This document shows, piece by piece, positions 7,472 through 15,409 of a stretch of 64,000 nt of DNA. Every line of letters starts with the position of its first letter. Position 1 is the first letter of the stretch. The notes beneath the pieces are model-generated. The model did no database searches, was not told the origin of the DNA, and saw only the letters and a program-made list of their open reading frames with translations. The translations under genes and the position numbers were made by a program. Where the stretch lies: positions 62,001-126,000 of the forward strand of contig NZ_JAACYI010000006.1 of assembly GCF_009996735.1 (NCBI RefSeq), in the 5' to 3' direction. Source of the stretch: Cellulomonas sp. APG4 (GTDB lineage: Bacteria; Actinomycetota; Actinomycetes; Actinomycetales; Cellulomonadaceae).

Positions 7472-9073
7472 TCAGGACCGGTTCGGCACCCCCGCGCGCA
7501 GCAGGCCGAAGGCGATCGAGTCGACGAGGGCCTCCCACGAGGCCTCGACCACGTTGGGCCCCACGCCGACGGTGCTCCAGACGGCCTCGGAGCCGGTGTC
7601 CATGGTCTCGACCAGCACGCGTGTCACGGCGTCCGTACCGTGCTGGGTGTCCATGATCCGCACCTTGAAGTCGATCAGCTCGAACCGCTCGATCTCCGGG
7701 TAGCAGGGGGCGACGGCCTTGCGCAGCGCGTGGTCGAGCGCGTTGACCGGCCCGTTGCCCTCCCCCACCGCGATCACGCGCTCGCCGCCCACGTGCATCT
7801 TCACCGTTGCCTCGGCATCGGCCTCGGTCGGGTCGCCGGGCACGGTCTCGACGAGCACCCGCCAGCTCTCCGTGCGGAAGAAACGTGGACGCGCGCCGTC
7901 GAGCTCCTCACGCAGCAGCAGCTCGAACGAGGCGTCCGCCGCGTCGTAGGTGTACCCCTGGGCCTCGGCGTCCTTGACCCGCTGGGTCACGGCCGTGAGG
8001 ACGTCGTCACGACCGGCGAGGTCGAAGCCCAGCTCTCGGCCCTTGAGCTCGATCGACGCGCGCCCGGCCATGTCCGAGACGAGCATGCGCATGTCGTTGC
8101 CCACGGCCGTCGGGTCGGCGTGCTGGTAGAGGTCCGGGTCCACCTTGATCGCGCTCGCGTGCAGGCCGGCCTTGTGCGCGAACGCGCTCGCCCCCACGTA
8201 CGGCTGCCGCGCGAACGGCGCGATGTTCGTGATCTCGGCGATCGCGTGCGCGATGCGCGTCATGTCGCGCAGCCCGTCACCCGCGAGCAGCGTGCGCCCC
8301 TCCTTCAGCTCGAGGTTCGCGACGACCGTGAGCAGGTCCGCGTTCCCCGTGCGCTCGCCGTAGCCGTTCACGGTGCCCTGGACGTGTGCAGCGCCCGCGC
8401 CTACCGCCGCGAGGGTGTTCGCGACCGCGCAGCCCGAGTCGTTGTGCGCGTGCATGCCCAGGCGCCCGTCGGTCTCGCGGCGCACGGCGCTCACGATCTC
8501 GTGGACACGGTCCGGCAACATGCCGCCGTTGGTGTCGCACAGGCACGCGGTCTCGGCCCCGGCCTCGAACGCGGCGAGCACGGCGCGCAGCGCGTAGTCG
8601 CGGTCGAACACGTAGCCGTCGAAGAAGTGCTCGGCGTCGAGCACCACACGCCGGCCCTCGCGGACCAGCAGCGCGACGGTGTCCGCGATCATCGAGAGGT
8701 TCTCCTCGGGCGTGGTGCGCAGCGCACGCTCGACGTGCCGCACGTCGGACTTCGCGACGAGCGTCACCACCGGGGCCTCGGAGTCGAGCAGCGCGCGCAC
8801 CTGGGCGTCCTGGGACGCCGTCGTGCCTGCCTTGCGGGTCGATCCGAACGCCGCGAGCTCGGCGTTGCGCAGGTCGAGCTCCTTGGCGGCGCGCCTGAAG
8901 AACTCGGTGTCCTTGGGGATCGCACCCGGCCAGCCGCCCTCGATGTAGCCCACCCCGAGCTCGTCGAGCAGCGGCGCGATGGCGAGCTTGTCCGCCACGG
9001 AGAGGTTCATCCCCTCCTGCTGCGCACCGTCGCGCAGGGTCGTGTCGTAGACGTCGAAGGTCGTGGTCTGCAC
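7472..9073 (-). CDS. cimA: citramalate synthase
   Basis: A 533-residue member of the alpha-isopropylmalate/homocitrate synthase family that condenses acetyl-CoA and pyruvate to citramalate, the entry to isoleucine without threonine. The TIM barrel starts with YDTTLRDGAQQEGMNL, has GMHAHNDSGCAVANTL and VQGTVNGYGERTGNADL, and is followed by a LeuA-type regulatory domain (about 395-530) with GEGNGPVNALDHALR. Length and sequence favour the CimA clade over LeuA. The GTG start was chosen because upstream in-frame sequence runs into a leader attenuator (9236-9327). LeuB encoded at 15.4 kb would serve the later citramalate steps. Confidence 0.92.
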   Translation of the reverse strand: MQTTTFDVYDTTLRDGAQQEGMNLSVADKLAIAPLLDELGVGYIEGGWPGAIPKDTEFFRRAAKELDLRNAELAAFGSTRKAGTTASQDAQVRALLDSEAPVVTLVAKSDVRHVERALRTTPEENLSMIADTVALLVREGRRVVLDAEHFFDGYVFDRDYALRAVLAAFEAGAETACLCDTNGGMLPDRVHEIVSAVRRETDGRLGMHAHNDSGCAVANTLAAVGAGAAHVQGTVNGYGERTGNADLLTVVANLELKEGRTLLAGDGLRDMTRIAHAIAEITNIAPFARQPYVGASAFAHKAGLHASAIKVDPDLYQHADPTAVGNDMRMLVSDMAGRASIELKGRELGFDLAGRDDVLTAVTQRVKDAEAQGYTYDAADASFELLLREELDGARPRFFRTESWRVLVETVPGDPTEADAEATVKMHVGGERVIAVGEGNGPVNALDHALRKAVAPCYPEIERFELIDFKVRIMDTQHGTDAVTRVLVETMDTGSEAVWSTVGVGPNVVEASWEALVDSIAFGLLRAGVPNRS

Positions 9074-9235
9074 GCGTGGCTCTCTTCGTCCGCCGCCGGC
9101 GCCGGGCCGGCGGGTCGGGTGCTGCGTCACTGCCAGGAAAGCATGCGTCGTCCACGAGCTCTGCGGGGAGGGTCCCGACGGGGTGTGCCGGGCGCGGACG
9201 ACGACGCCGGTACCGGGCGGGGGTGGTGCCCGGAC

Positions 9236-9269
9236 CAACAAAAAGACCCCCCGGGATGCGGGAGGTCTG
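9236..9269 (-). terminator. attenuator terminator upstream of cimA
   Basis: On the minus strand AGACCTCCC pairs with GGGGGGTCT (9 bp including one G-U) around a 7-base loop, followed directly by TTTTTG. It lies between a short Leu-Ile-Ile leader peptide and cimA, about 160 bases before the cimA start, so it is placed as an attenuator rather than an end-of-gene terminator. Confidence 0.85.
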
Positions 9270-9298
9270 CGCGTTCGGCGGAGTGTGCCGAACGCGCT
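9270..9298 (-). promoter_or_regulatory. leader hairpin preceding the cimA attenuator terminator
   Basis: GCGCGTTCGGC and GCCGAACGCGC form a perfect 11-bp stem with a 7-base loop. Its first base is the last base of the leader-peptide stop codon and it abuts the terminator, suggesting a pause or regulatory hairpin controlled by the translating ribosome. Confidence 0.7.
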
Positions 9299-9327
9299 AC
9301 TCGATAATGAGGGTGAACTGGGTCACG
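9298..9327 (-). CDS. cimA leader peptide (Leu-Ile-Ile)
   Basis: GTG opens a nine-codon frame reading VTQFTLIIE then TAG. Consecutive Leu (CTC), Ile (ATT), Ile (ATC) codons suit sensing of isoleucyl-tRNA, the end product of the citramalate route. A CATGAT hexamer lies six bases before the GTG, and there is no Shine-Dalgarno sequence, so the leader is probably translated from a leaderless transcript. Ribosome position on these codons would decide whether the downstream terminator forms. Confidence 0.75.
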
Positions 9328-9333
9328 CGGGCA

Positions 9334-9339
9334 TCATGC
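9334..9339 (-). promoter_or_regulatory. -10-like element of the cimA leader transcript
   Basis: CATGAT lies six bases before the leader GTG. A possible but weak -35 (TTCCTG) sits 17 bases further upstream. The same CATGAT-N6-GTG arrangement precedes ligA. Confidence 0.45.
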
Positions 9340-9378
9340 CATACCTACGCCACCGCAGGAAGACGCCGCCCGCTCGTG

Positions 9379-10146
9379 TCACGCGGTCCGGTGGGCAACG
9401 GCGAAGACACGACGGAACGGCAGGACGGTGCCGTGCGCACGCTCGGGGTAGGCGGCGCGCAGGGCCGCACCGTACTCGGACTCGAAGCGTGCACGGAGGT
9501 CGGGAGGTAGCGCCGCGAGTACGGGCCGTGCGCCCGTGCCCCGTACCCAGCGCAGAACGGGGTCGGGACCCTGGAGCACGTGCAGGTAGGTGGACTCCCA
9601 CGCGTCGACCGCCCACCCGGGGCGCGCGAGAGTCTCCAGGTAGGTCGCGGCGTCGTGCGCCGCGGGGTGCACCACCTCACGCAGGTGCGGCGCGTAGTCC
9701 GGCCGACTCGCGAGATCGCGCAGGAGCACGTGGCTGGGAGCCTCGAAGTTCCCCGGGACCCCCAGGGCGAACGCTCCCCCCGGCCCGACGGCGTCCTGGA
9801 GGGCCGGCAGCAGGTCGAGGTGGCCGGGCACCCACTGGAGCGCCGCGTTGGTCACGACCACGTCGACGGGCTCGCCGGGCTGCCATGCGCGCAGGTCGGC
9901 GCGCTCGTAGCGGGTCCGCGGATCGTCGTCGTCCGCGCGGGCACGCGTGATCATCTCGTCCGAGGCGTCCACACCGACCACCGTCGCACCCGGCCAGCGG
10001 GCCCGGAGCACGTGACTCAGGTGCCCGGGCCCGCAGCCCAGGTCGACGACCGCGCGCACGTCGTCGACGCGGATGCGCGCGACGAGCTCACCGAAAGGTC
10101 GGCTGCGCTCGTCGGCATAGGCAAGGTAGGTCTGCGGGTCCCACAT
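9379..10146 (-). CDS. tam: trans-aconitate 2-methyltransferase
   Basis: A 255-residue class I SAM-dependent methyltransferase of the Tam family, which methylates trans-aconitate to relieve aconitase inhibition. The opening MWDPQTYLAYADERSRPFGELVARI, the SAM loop VVDLGCGPGHLSHVL, VVGVDASDEMI, and the NAALQWVPGH segment are characteristic. The ATG has GGAGG ten bases upstream. It is divergent from the duplicated sigma-factor module, and a 117-bp fragment of this gene reappears at 12156-12272. Confidence 0.9.
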   Translation of the reverse strand: MWDPQTYLAYADERSRPFGELVARIRVDDVRAVVDLGCGPGHLSHVLRARWPGATVVGVDASDEMITRARADDDDPRTRYERADLRAWQPGEPVDVVVTNAALQWVPGHLDLLPALQDAVGPGGAFALGVPGNFEAPSHVLLRDLASRPDYAPHLREVVHPAAHDAATYLETLARPGWAVDAWESTYLHVLQGPDPVLRWVRGTGARPVLAALPPDLRARFESEYGAALRAAYPERAHGTVLPFRRVFAVAHRTA

Positions 10147-10210
10147 ACGACGAAGCCTCCAGATATCTCGACATCAAGGTATCCCTGCGACCGGAGGTCC
10201 GCACGGGATG

Positions 10211-11085
10211 AACGGGTGCGCTGCTACAACCATTCGGGAGCGGCGACCGTCGGGGAGGTGAGGGCCGGGGCGGAGCTGCCCGACGACCACGGAGAGGAAG
10301 CGATGCGAAGCCGAGACCGCGACGCCGCACTGGCTGAGCTGGTGCGGACACGGGGCGAGCCGCTGACGCGGTATGCCTACCTGTTCACCGGCGACGTCGC
10401 CGCGGCGCAGGACCTGGTCCAGGACGCGCTGGTCAAGGTGGTGCTGCGCACCCGCTCGGGGTTCGAGGCCACCGCACTCGAGGCCTACGTCCGACGCACC
10501 ATCGCCAACCTCTACGTCGACGGGTACCGCCGCGGGCGCACGTTCCGCCGCGTCCAGCACCTCGTCGCGACACCCGAGCACACCGACGCCCACGACGCCG
10601 CCGTGACGGACAACGCCGCCCTGACCGAGGCTCTGGGCGCACTGTCCCCCCAGGAACGCGCCGTCGTCGTGCTGCGGTTCTTCGAGGACATGACCCAGCC
10701 CCAGGTCGCCGACGCGATGGGACTCGCGACCGGAACGGTCAAGCGCTACCTCAGCAACGCCCTCACCAAGCTCGAGCGCCACCTCGGCCCGATCGAGCCA
10801 CCCGCGGACGACGACGACGCGACCGTCCCCCCCCACCCCACCCAGCGCGCAGGAAGGAGCTGACATGGGTTACGACCTCGGCGCAGGCCTGCGCCGCCTC
10901 AGCGACTCCGCCGACCTCCCCACCGCCCCCGTCGAGCCCGACGACGTCGTGCGCTCGGTGCGCCGACGCCGCGCGGTGCGCACCGGACTGACCGCCGGGC
11001 TCGGCACCGCAGCCGTCCTCGCCCTGGCCGTCGCCGTCCAGGCCGCACCATGGGCCACGCAGGACCCACCCCCAGCGGCGCCCAC
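10211..11085 (+). repeat. direct repeat copy 1: sigma factor plus the inner half of its membrane partner
   Basis: This segment is nearly identical to 12302-13176 at a constant offset of 2091 bases. The only differences I see are three substitutions in the C-rich tail of the sigma gene. It covers the promoter region, the whole sigma gene and the first 73 codons of the membrane partner, and ends abruptly in the linker codons before the sensor domain. Confidence 0.93.
10303..10863 (+). CDS. ECF sigma factor (SigE-like family), copy 1
   Basis: A 186-residue sigma factor with region 2 (about 8-75: RYAYLFTGDVAAAQDLVQDALVKV) and region 4 (about 108-165: LSPQERAVVVLRFFEDMTQPQVADAMGLATGTVKRYLSNALTKL as the helix-turn-helix area). 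It belongs to the actinobacterial SigE-like ECF group usually paired with a membrane-bound regulator. The ATG follows GGAGAGG. The stop is one base before the ATG of the partner gene (TGACATG), so the two are probably translationally coupled. The protein is identical to copy 2 (12394-12954) except at the proline-rich tail. Confidence 0.93.
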   Translation: MRSRDRDAALAELVRTRGEPLTRYAYLFTGDVAAAQDLVQDALVKVVLRTRSGFEATALEAYVRRTIANLYVDGYRRGRTFRRVQHLVATPEHTDAHDAAVTDNAALTEALGALSPQERAVVVLRFFEDMTQPQVADAMGLATGTVKRYLSNALTKLERHLGPIEPPADDDDATVPPHPTQRAGRS

Positions 11086-12127
11086 GCCCACCCATGAGCG
11101 GACGATCGAGCCGGCGCCGGAGGAGAGCGAGAGCCCCGAACCCGAGGAGGAGACCGAGTCTCCGCCGACGGTCGAGGACGAGCCCGAGCCCCCTCCCCCG
11201 CCACCCGCACTCGGGCTCACGGTCGACGGTCACCTCGTCGAGCTCGACCCCGGCACCGGTGAGGTCCTGCGGACGGTACGCGAGGCTGCGGCGCGGACAT
11301 CCGGTGCCGATGCCTGGAGCACATGGGACCTCGCCGTCGACCGGGAGCGTGGCGTGGCGTACGTCGCCGACGGCCAGTGGGAGGACGCGCGCATCCAGCG
11401 GGTGGACCTCGCCACCGGCGCAGCTGAGACCCTGGTGACATCGGGCTGGAGTCCGGCCGTCAGCCCCGACGGCGTGACCCTGGCGTACATCGGGCCACCA
11501 CCCGGTGGCGACGGACAGCTCTACGGGCTCAACCTCCTGGATCTCGCCACCGGTGAGGTCAGGCACGTGCCCGACGACACGTGCACGGCCTGCGAGCGTG
11601 TCTTCGGCAGCCCCGCCTGGTCGAGCGACGGCACCGAGGTGCACGTCGTCGCGGGTTGGTTCGACAGCCCCTACGCGACCGAGGTGTTGACGATCGACGT
11701 CGTTCCCGGCGCCGAGAGCGCGTCCGTCGAGGCGGGAGCCGTGCTCGGTCCCACGACGGACACGGAGGAGTGGGGCGTGGCATGGAACCGCGTCGCCTCT
11801 CTCGGCGACGGACGGCTGCTGGTCGCCGGGCAGCAGGGCGCATGGGACGACGTCGTCAGCCCGGGAGAGGCGGGCTACTACGACGCCGACCCGGAACCGC
11901 TCCTCGCCGTCGTCGACGAGGTGTCGGGTGAGGTGCTGCACGAGGTCGTCCCGTCGGCCCCCTACCCCCGGTCCCTCAGCGGTGACCCGTCGGGGCCGGT
12001 CGGCTTGTACGTCGACGCTCAGCTCGACGACGACGACCCCGGTGCCTGGACGTTCGCCCTGACGCGTTGGGACGTGGGGTCGGGACCCAGGGTGCTGTCG
12101 ACAGGGATCGTCGCTGTCGACTGGTGA
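10865..12127 (+). CDS. membrane-anchored sigma-factor regulator with beta-propeller sensor, copy 1
   Basis: A 420-residue protein: a cytoplasmic segment (1-38) that probably binds the sigma factor, one membrane helix (about 40-60), a Pro/Glu-rich linker (about 66-112), and an outer domain (about 114-420) made of repeated blades such as AVSPDGVTLAYIG and WSSDGTEVHVVAG, resembling TolB/WD40-like propellers. CTAC supplies a close cysteine pair in one blade. No HxxxCxxC zinc anti-sigma motif is present. The first 73 residues are identical to copy 2, whereas the rest aligns only as the same fold, implying different signals. The anti-sigma role is inferred from position. Confidence 0.8.
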   Translation: MGYDLGAGLRRLSDSADLPTAPVEPDDVVRSVRRRRAVRTGLTAGLGTAAVLALAVAVQAAPWATQDPPPAAPTPTHERTIEPAPEESESPEPEEETESPPTVEDEPEPPPPPPALGLTVDGHLVELDPGTGEVLRTVREAAARTSGADAWSTWDLAVDRERGVAYVADGQWEDARIQRVDLATGAAETLVTSGWSPAVSPDGVTLAYIGPPPGGDGQLYGLNLLDLATGEVRHVPDDTCTACERVFGSPAWSSDGTEVHVVAGWFDSPYATEVLTIDVVPGAESASVEAGAVLGPTTDTEEWGVAWNRVASLGDGRLLVAGQQGAWDDVVSPGEAGYYDADPEPLLAVVDEVSGEVLHEVVPSAPYPRSLSGDPSGPVGLYVDAQLDDDDPGAWTFALTRWDVGSGPRVLSTGIVAVDW

Positions 12128-12393
12128 GAGCCGCGGCCGAAGGACCCCGCCGAGCGTCCGCGCGGGCACGCGTGATCATCTCGTCCGAGTCGTCCGCACC
12201 GACCACGGTCGCACCGGGCCAGCGGGCCCGGAGCACGTGACCCGGGTGCCCGGGTCCGCAGCCCAGGTCGATGTCTGCGGACTCGGAGGTCCGCACAAGT
12301 GGACGGGTGCGCTGCTACAACCATTCGGGAGCGGCGACCGTCGGGGAGGTGAGGGCCGGGGCGGAGCTGCCCGACGACCACGGAGAGGAAGCG
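12128..12393 (+). other. intergenic region between the two sigma modules
   Basis: This 266-bp gap holds a remnant of the tam gene (12156-12272), then the start of the second sigma-module repeat with its presumed promoter region. I found no intact gene and no canonical terminator. Confidence 0.7.
12156..12272 (-). pseudogene. remnant of tam (trans-aconitate methyltransferase) gene
   Basis: About 117 bp matches 9931-10047 inside tam with seven mismatches by eye. It still encodes the SAM-binding stretch DLGCGPGHPGHVLRARW in the minus strand, but lacks the start and most of the gene. It marks the scar of a tandem duplication that originally included tam. Confidence 0.85.
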
Positions 12394-12954
12394 ATGCGAA
12401 GCCGAGACCGCGACGCCGCACTGGCTGAGCTGGTGCGGACACGGGGCGAGCCGCTGACGCGGTATGCCTACCTGTTCACCGGCGACGTCGCCGCGGCGCA
12501 GGACCTGGTCCAGGACGCGCTGGTCAAGGTGGTGCTGCGCACCCGCTCGGGGTTCGAGGCCACCGCACTCGAGGCCTACGTCCGACGCACCATCGCCAAC
12601 CTCTACGTCGACGGGTACCGCCGCGGGCGCACGTTCCGCCGCGTCCAGCACCTCGTCGCGACACCCGAGCACACCGACGCCCACGACGCCGCCGTGACGG
12701 ACAACGCCGCCCTGACCGAGGCTCTGGGCGCACTGTCCCCCCAGGAACGCGCCGTCGTCGTGCTGCGGTTCTTCGAGGACATGACCCAGCCCCAGGTCGC
12801 CGACGCGATGGGACTCGCGACCGGAACGGTCAAGCGCTACCTCAGCAACGCCCTCACCAAGCTCGAGCGCCACCTCGGCCCGATCGAGCCACCCGCGGAC
12901 GACGACGACGCGACCGTCCACCCCCCCCCCCCCCAGCGCGCAGGAAGGAGCTGA
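12394..12954 (+). CDS. ECF sigma factor (SigE-like family), copy 2
   Basis: A 186-residue sigma factor identical to copy 1 through regions 2 and 4. It differs only in the proline-rich tail, because a run of 14 C residues (12921-12934) replaces the interrupted C-rich stretch of copy 1. The ATG follows GGAGAGG and the stop couples to the next gene as TGACATG. With identical DNA-binding surfaces, both sigma factors should recognise the same promoters, and each N-terminal regulator segment should bind either one. Confidence 0.93.
   Translation: MRSRDRDAALAELVRTRGEPLTRYAYLFTGDVAAAQDLVQDALVKVVLRTRSGFEATALEAYVRRTIANLYVDGYRRGRTFRRVQHLVATPEHTDAHDAAVTDNAALTEALGALSPQERAVVVLRFFEDMTQPQVADAMGLATGTVKRYLSNALTKLERHLGPIEPPADDDDATVHPPPPQRAGRS
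12921..12934 (+). repeat. C14 homopolymer in the 3' end of sigma copy 2
   Basis: Fourteen consecutive C residues inside the coding sequence, five codons or so before the stop. Copy 1 has the same total length interrupted by two A residues. A length change would alter the sigma C-terminus and uncouple the downstream start codon. Confidence 0.9.
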
Positions 12955-12955
12955 C

Positions 12956-14155
12956 ATGGGTTACGACCTCGGCGCAGGCCTGCGCCGCCTCAGCGACTCC
13001 GCCGACCTCCCCACCGCCCCCGTCGAGCCCGACGACGTCGTGCGCTCGGTGCGCCGACGCCGCGCGGTGCGCACCGGACTGACCGCCGGGCTCGGCACCG
13101 CAGCCGTCCTCGCCCTGGCCGTCGCCGTCCAGGCCGCACCATGGGCCACGCAGGACCCACCCCCAGCGGCGCCCACCACGGATCCGGCCCCGGAGCCCAC
13201 CTCCGAACCCAGGACGGACGACGACCCCGCCCCGGACACAGAGGAGCCCACGCAGGACGTTCCGGACACGGATGAGGAGGAGCCCCCGATCCCGGCGGGG
13301 CCTGCGTCGCTGGTCGCGGTCACGACCGCCGGCGAGCTCGTGATGATCGATCCCGTCACCGGCGACCGCGTCGAGGTCGTCACCGATGGGATCGCCATCG
13401 ACGGCGACCCGCTCAAGACGCACGTGACCGTGTCCGCCGACCGGACGGTCGCGTACGTCGGCCACTACGGGGACGGCTTCGGGATCCTGCGGGTGTCCCT
13501 CCCCGACGGCGACGCGGAGCCCGTCTTCGAGGGCTTGCGCGGGTACGGGCCGGCCCTCAGCCCGGACGGCCGCACCCTCGCGTTCGCGGGTGCCGACCCC
13601 GACGCACCACAAGGGGCGGAGTCGTTCGGCCTCAACATCGTCGACCTCGCGACGGAGGAGGTACGGCACGTCACGTGGGACGAGTACAACGTGGCCCGGG
13701 CAATCGGACAGCCGAGCTGGTCGAGCGACGGGACGAGCCTCTACCTGCCCGTGGGGTGGGGCGAAGGGCTCGACGTCGTGCGCATCGACCCCGAGACGAC
13801 GACGACTCTCGAAGGTCTCGCCTCCCACCGGCTCGGCACCACGGAGGAGCAGAGCGCGAACGCCCCGCAGGCGCTCGCGGACGGCAGGCTCCTGCTCGCG
13901 GCCCACGGGTGGGGGTTCGATCCGGGACCTGACACCTACCGTGTGCTGACCGTCGGGCCGGACGGCCGCGCGGACGGTGAGATCGCCGAGCTCGCGGGCA
14001 TGGCGGTCATCGACGCAGCCGGGACCGCGGACGGCACGCGCGTGGCCGTCCTCGCGCGACCAGCCCGGAGCGACGCGGATCCCGATCTCTTCGTGTGGGA
14101 CGGGGCGTCGGTGGTCCACCTCGGCCAGCAGGGTCTGGTCGCCGTCGGGTGGTGA
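12956..14155 (+). CDS. membrane-anchored sigma-factor regulator with beta-propeller sensor, copy 2
   Basis: A 399-residue protein with the same inner part as copy 1 (cytoplasmic 1-38, membrane helix about 40-60, identical to residue 73), then a different acidic Pro/Thr-rich linker (about 74-116) and a different outer beta-propeller. The blades keep the same fold and even parallel phrases (ALSPDGRTLAFAG, GLNIVDLATEEVRHV, PSWSSDGTSLYLP), but the residue-level sequence is largely distinct and has no cysteine pair. It probably holds sigma copy 2 and likely copy 1 too. The signal is unknown. Confidence 0.8.
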   Translation: MGYDLGAGLRRLSDSADLPTAPVEPDDVVRSVRRRRAVRTGLTAGLGTAAVLALAVAVQAAPWATQDPPPAAPTTDPAPEPTSEPRTDDDPAPDTEEPTQDVPDTDEEEPPIPAGPASLVAVTTAGELVMIDPVTGDRVEVVTDGIAIDGDPLKTHVTVSADRTVAYVGHYGDGFGILRVSLPDGDAEPVFEGLRGYGPALSPDGRTLAFAGADPDAPQGAESFGLNIVDLATEEVRHVTWDEYNVARAIGQPSWSSDGTSLYLPVGWGEGLDVVRIDPETTTTLEGLASHRLGTTEEQSANAPQALADGRLLLAAHGWGFDPGPDTYRVLTVGPDGRADGEIAELAGMAVIDAAGTADGTRVAVLARPARSDADPDLFVWDGASVVHLGQQGLVAVGW

Positions 14156-14203
14156 GGGGTGCTCGCGCGGCCACCTCGCCAGCGCGAGCACTCCTCGTCC
14201 CAC

Positions 14204-15316
14204 TCAGAGCAGGCGGTGCATCCAGCCGTGGGTGTCGCTCACGCGGCCGTACTGGATGTCGGTGAGCTGGCCGCGGACGGCGGCCGTGACCGGGCCCGTG
14301 CCGCCGTCGGCGACCGTCAGGTCGAAGTCGTCGCTCGCGAGCCGGCCGATCGGGGTGACCACGGCGGCGGTGCCGCACGCGAACACCTCGGCGACCGAAC
14401 CGTCCTCGAGGCCCGCGCGCAGGTCGGCGAGCCGGATCGGCGCCTCCTGCACGTCGTGACCCGCCTCGGCGAGGAGCGTGAGCACCGACGAGCGCGTGAC
14501 GCCCTCGAGGATCGACCCGTTGAGCGGGGGCGTCCGCACCGAGCCGTCAGCACCGACGACGAACACGTTCATCCCGCCGAGCTCCTCGAGCTCGCTGTGG
14601 GTCGCGGCATCGAGGAAGCACACCTGCTCGCAGCCGCGCGCGTACGCCTCCTGCTGCGGGAGCAGGCTCGCGGCGTAGTTGCCGCCACACTTGGCCGCGC
14701 CCGTCCCGCCCGGGCCCGCGCGGTGGTAGTCCCGCACCACCCAGATCGACACCGGCTTGACGCCGCTCGCGAAGTACGGGCCCACCGGGGAGGCGATCGC
14801 GACGTACTCGACCTCACGCGCCGGACGCACGCCGAGGAACGTCTCCGACGCGTACATGAACGGGCGCAGGTACAGGCTCGTCTCCTCGCCCGACGGCACC
14901 CAGGCCGCGTCGGTGCGCACAAGGGCCTCGATCGAGCCGAGGAAGTCCTCGACCGCGAGCTCGGGCAGCGCGAGCCTGCGGGCCGAGGCCGCGAAGCGGG
15001 TCGCGTTCGCCCACGGCCGGAAGGTCCACACCGAGCCGTCGGCGTGCCCGTACGCCTTGAGGCCCTCGAAGACCTCCTGGCCGTAGTGCAGCACCGCGGC
15101 GGCGGGGTCGAGCGCGAGCGGCCCGTAGGGCTCGACGCGGCGGTCGTGCCACCCGTGCTCGGCCGACCACGTGACGCGCGCCATGTGGTCGGTGAAGACC
15201 GTGCCGAAGGTCGGCGTCGCGAGCAGCTCGGCGCGCTCGGCGTCCGGGCACGGGCTCGACGTGGGGCGGATCTCGAAGGCCGCCGTCGCCGGAGCGGGGT
15301 CCACGGTGGTGCTCAT
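14204..15316 (-). CDS. ilvE: branched-chain amino-acid aminotransferase
   Basis: A 370-residue fold-type IV PLP enzyme catalysing the last step of Ile, Leu and Val synthesis. The PLP lysine is K209 in GTGAAKCGGNYAASL. Other class markers are HYGQEVFEGLKAYGHADGSVWTFRP and LDAATHSELEELGGMNVFVV. The ATG at 15316 is selected because GAAAGGA lies seven bases upstream; an upstream in-frame extension lacks a ribosome site. It lies downstream of leuB on the same strand with a 93-base gap. Confidence 0.95.
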   Translation of the reverse strand: MSTTVDPAPATAAFEIRPTSSPCPDAERAELLATPTFGTVFTDHMARVTWSAEHGWHDRRVEPYGPLALDPAAAVLHYGQEVFEGLKAYGHADGSVWTFRPWANATRFAASARRLALPELAVEDFLGSIEALVRTDAAWVPSGEETSLYLRPFMYASETFLGVRPAREVEYVAIASPVGPYFASGVKPVSIWVVRDYHRAGPGGTGAAKCGGNYAASLLPQQEAYARGCEQVCFLDAATHSELEELGGMNVFVVGADGSVRTPPLNGSILEGVTRSSVLTLLAEAGHDVQEAPIRLADLRAGLEDGSVAEVFACGTAAVVTPIGRLASDDFDLTVADGGTGPVTAAVRGQLTDIQYGRVSDTHGWMHRLL

Positions 15317-15409
15317 GGGGTTCCTTTCGCCGAGCCGGTCGACGACCGTGCTCGGGGTCGACGGTACCGGGGGCCGTGCCGTCCGCGACACGCCCCGACC
15401 GCAGGACGG

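Larger units (their letters stand above)
12302..13176 (+). repeat. direct repeat copy 2: sigma factor plus the inner half of its membrane partner
   Basis: Partner of 10211-11085. Identity stops at the same codon of the linker in the membrane protein. The flanking tam remnant is more diverged than this segment, which suggests later homogenisation. Confidence 0.93.

Noticed and set aside
10301-12954. The sigma duplication as an insertion sequence or transposon
   Set aside because: No transposase, no terminal inverted repeats and no target-site duplication visible; the repeats are simple tandem copies that include native neighbouring sequence.
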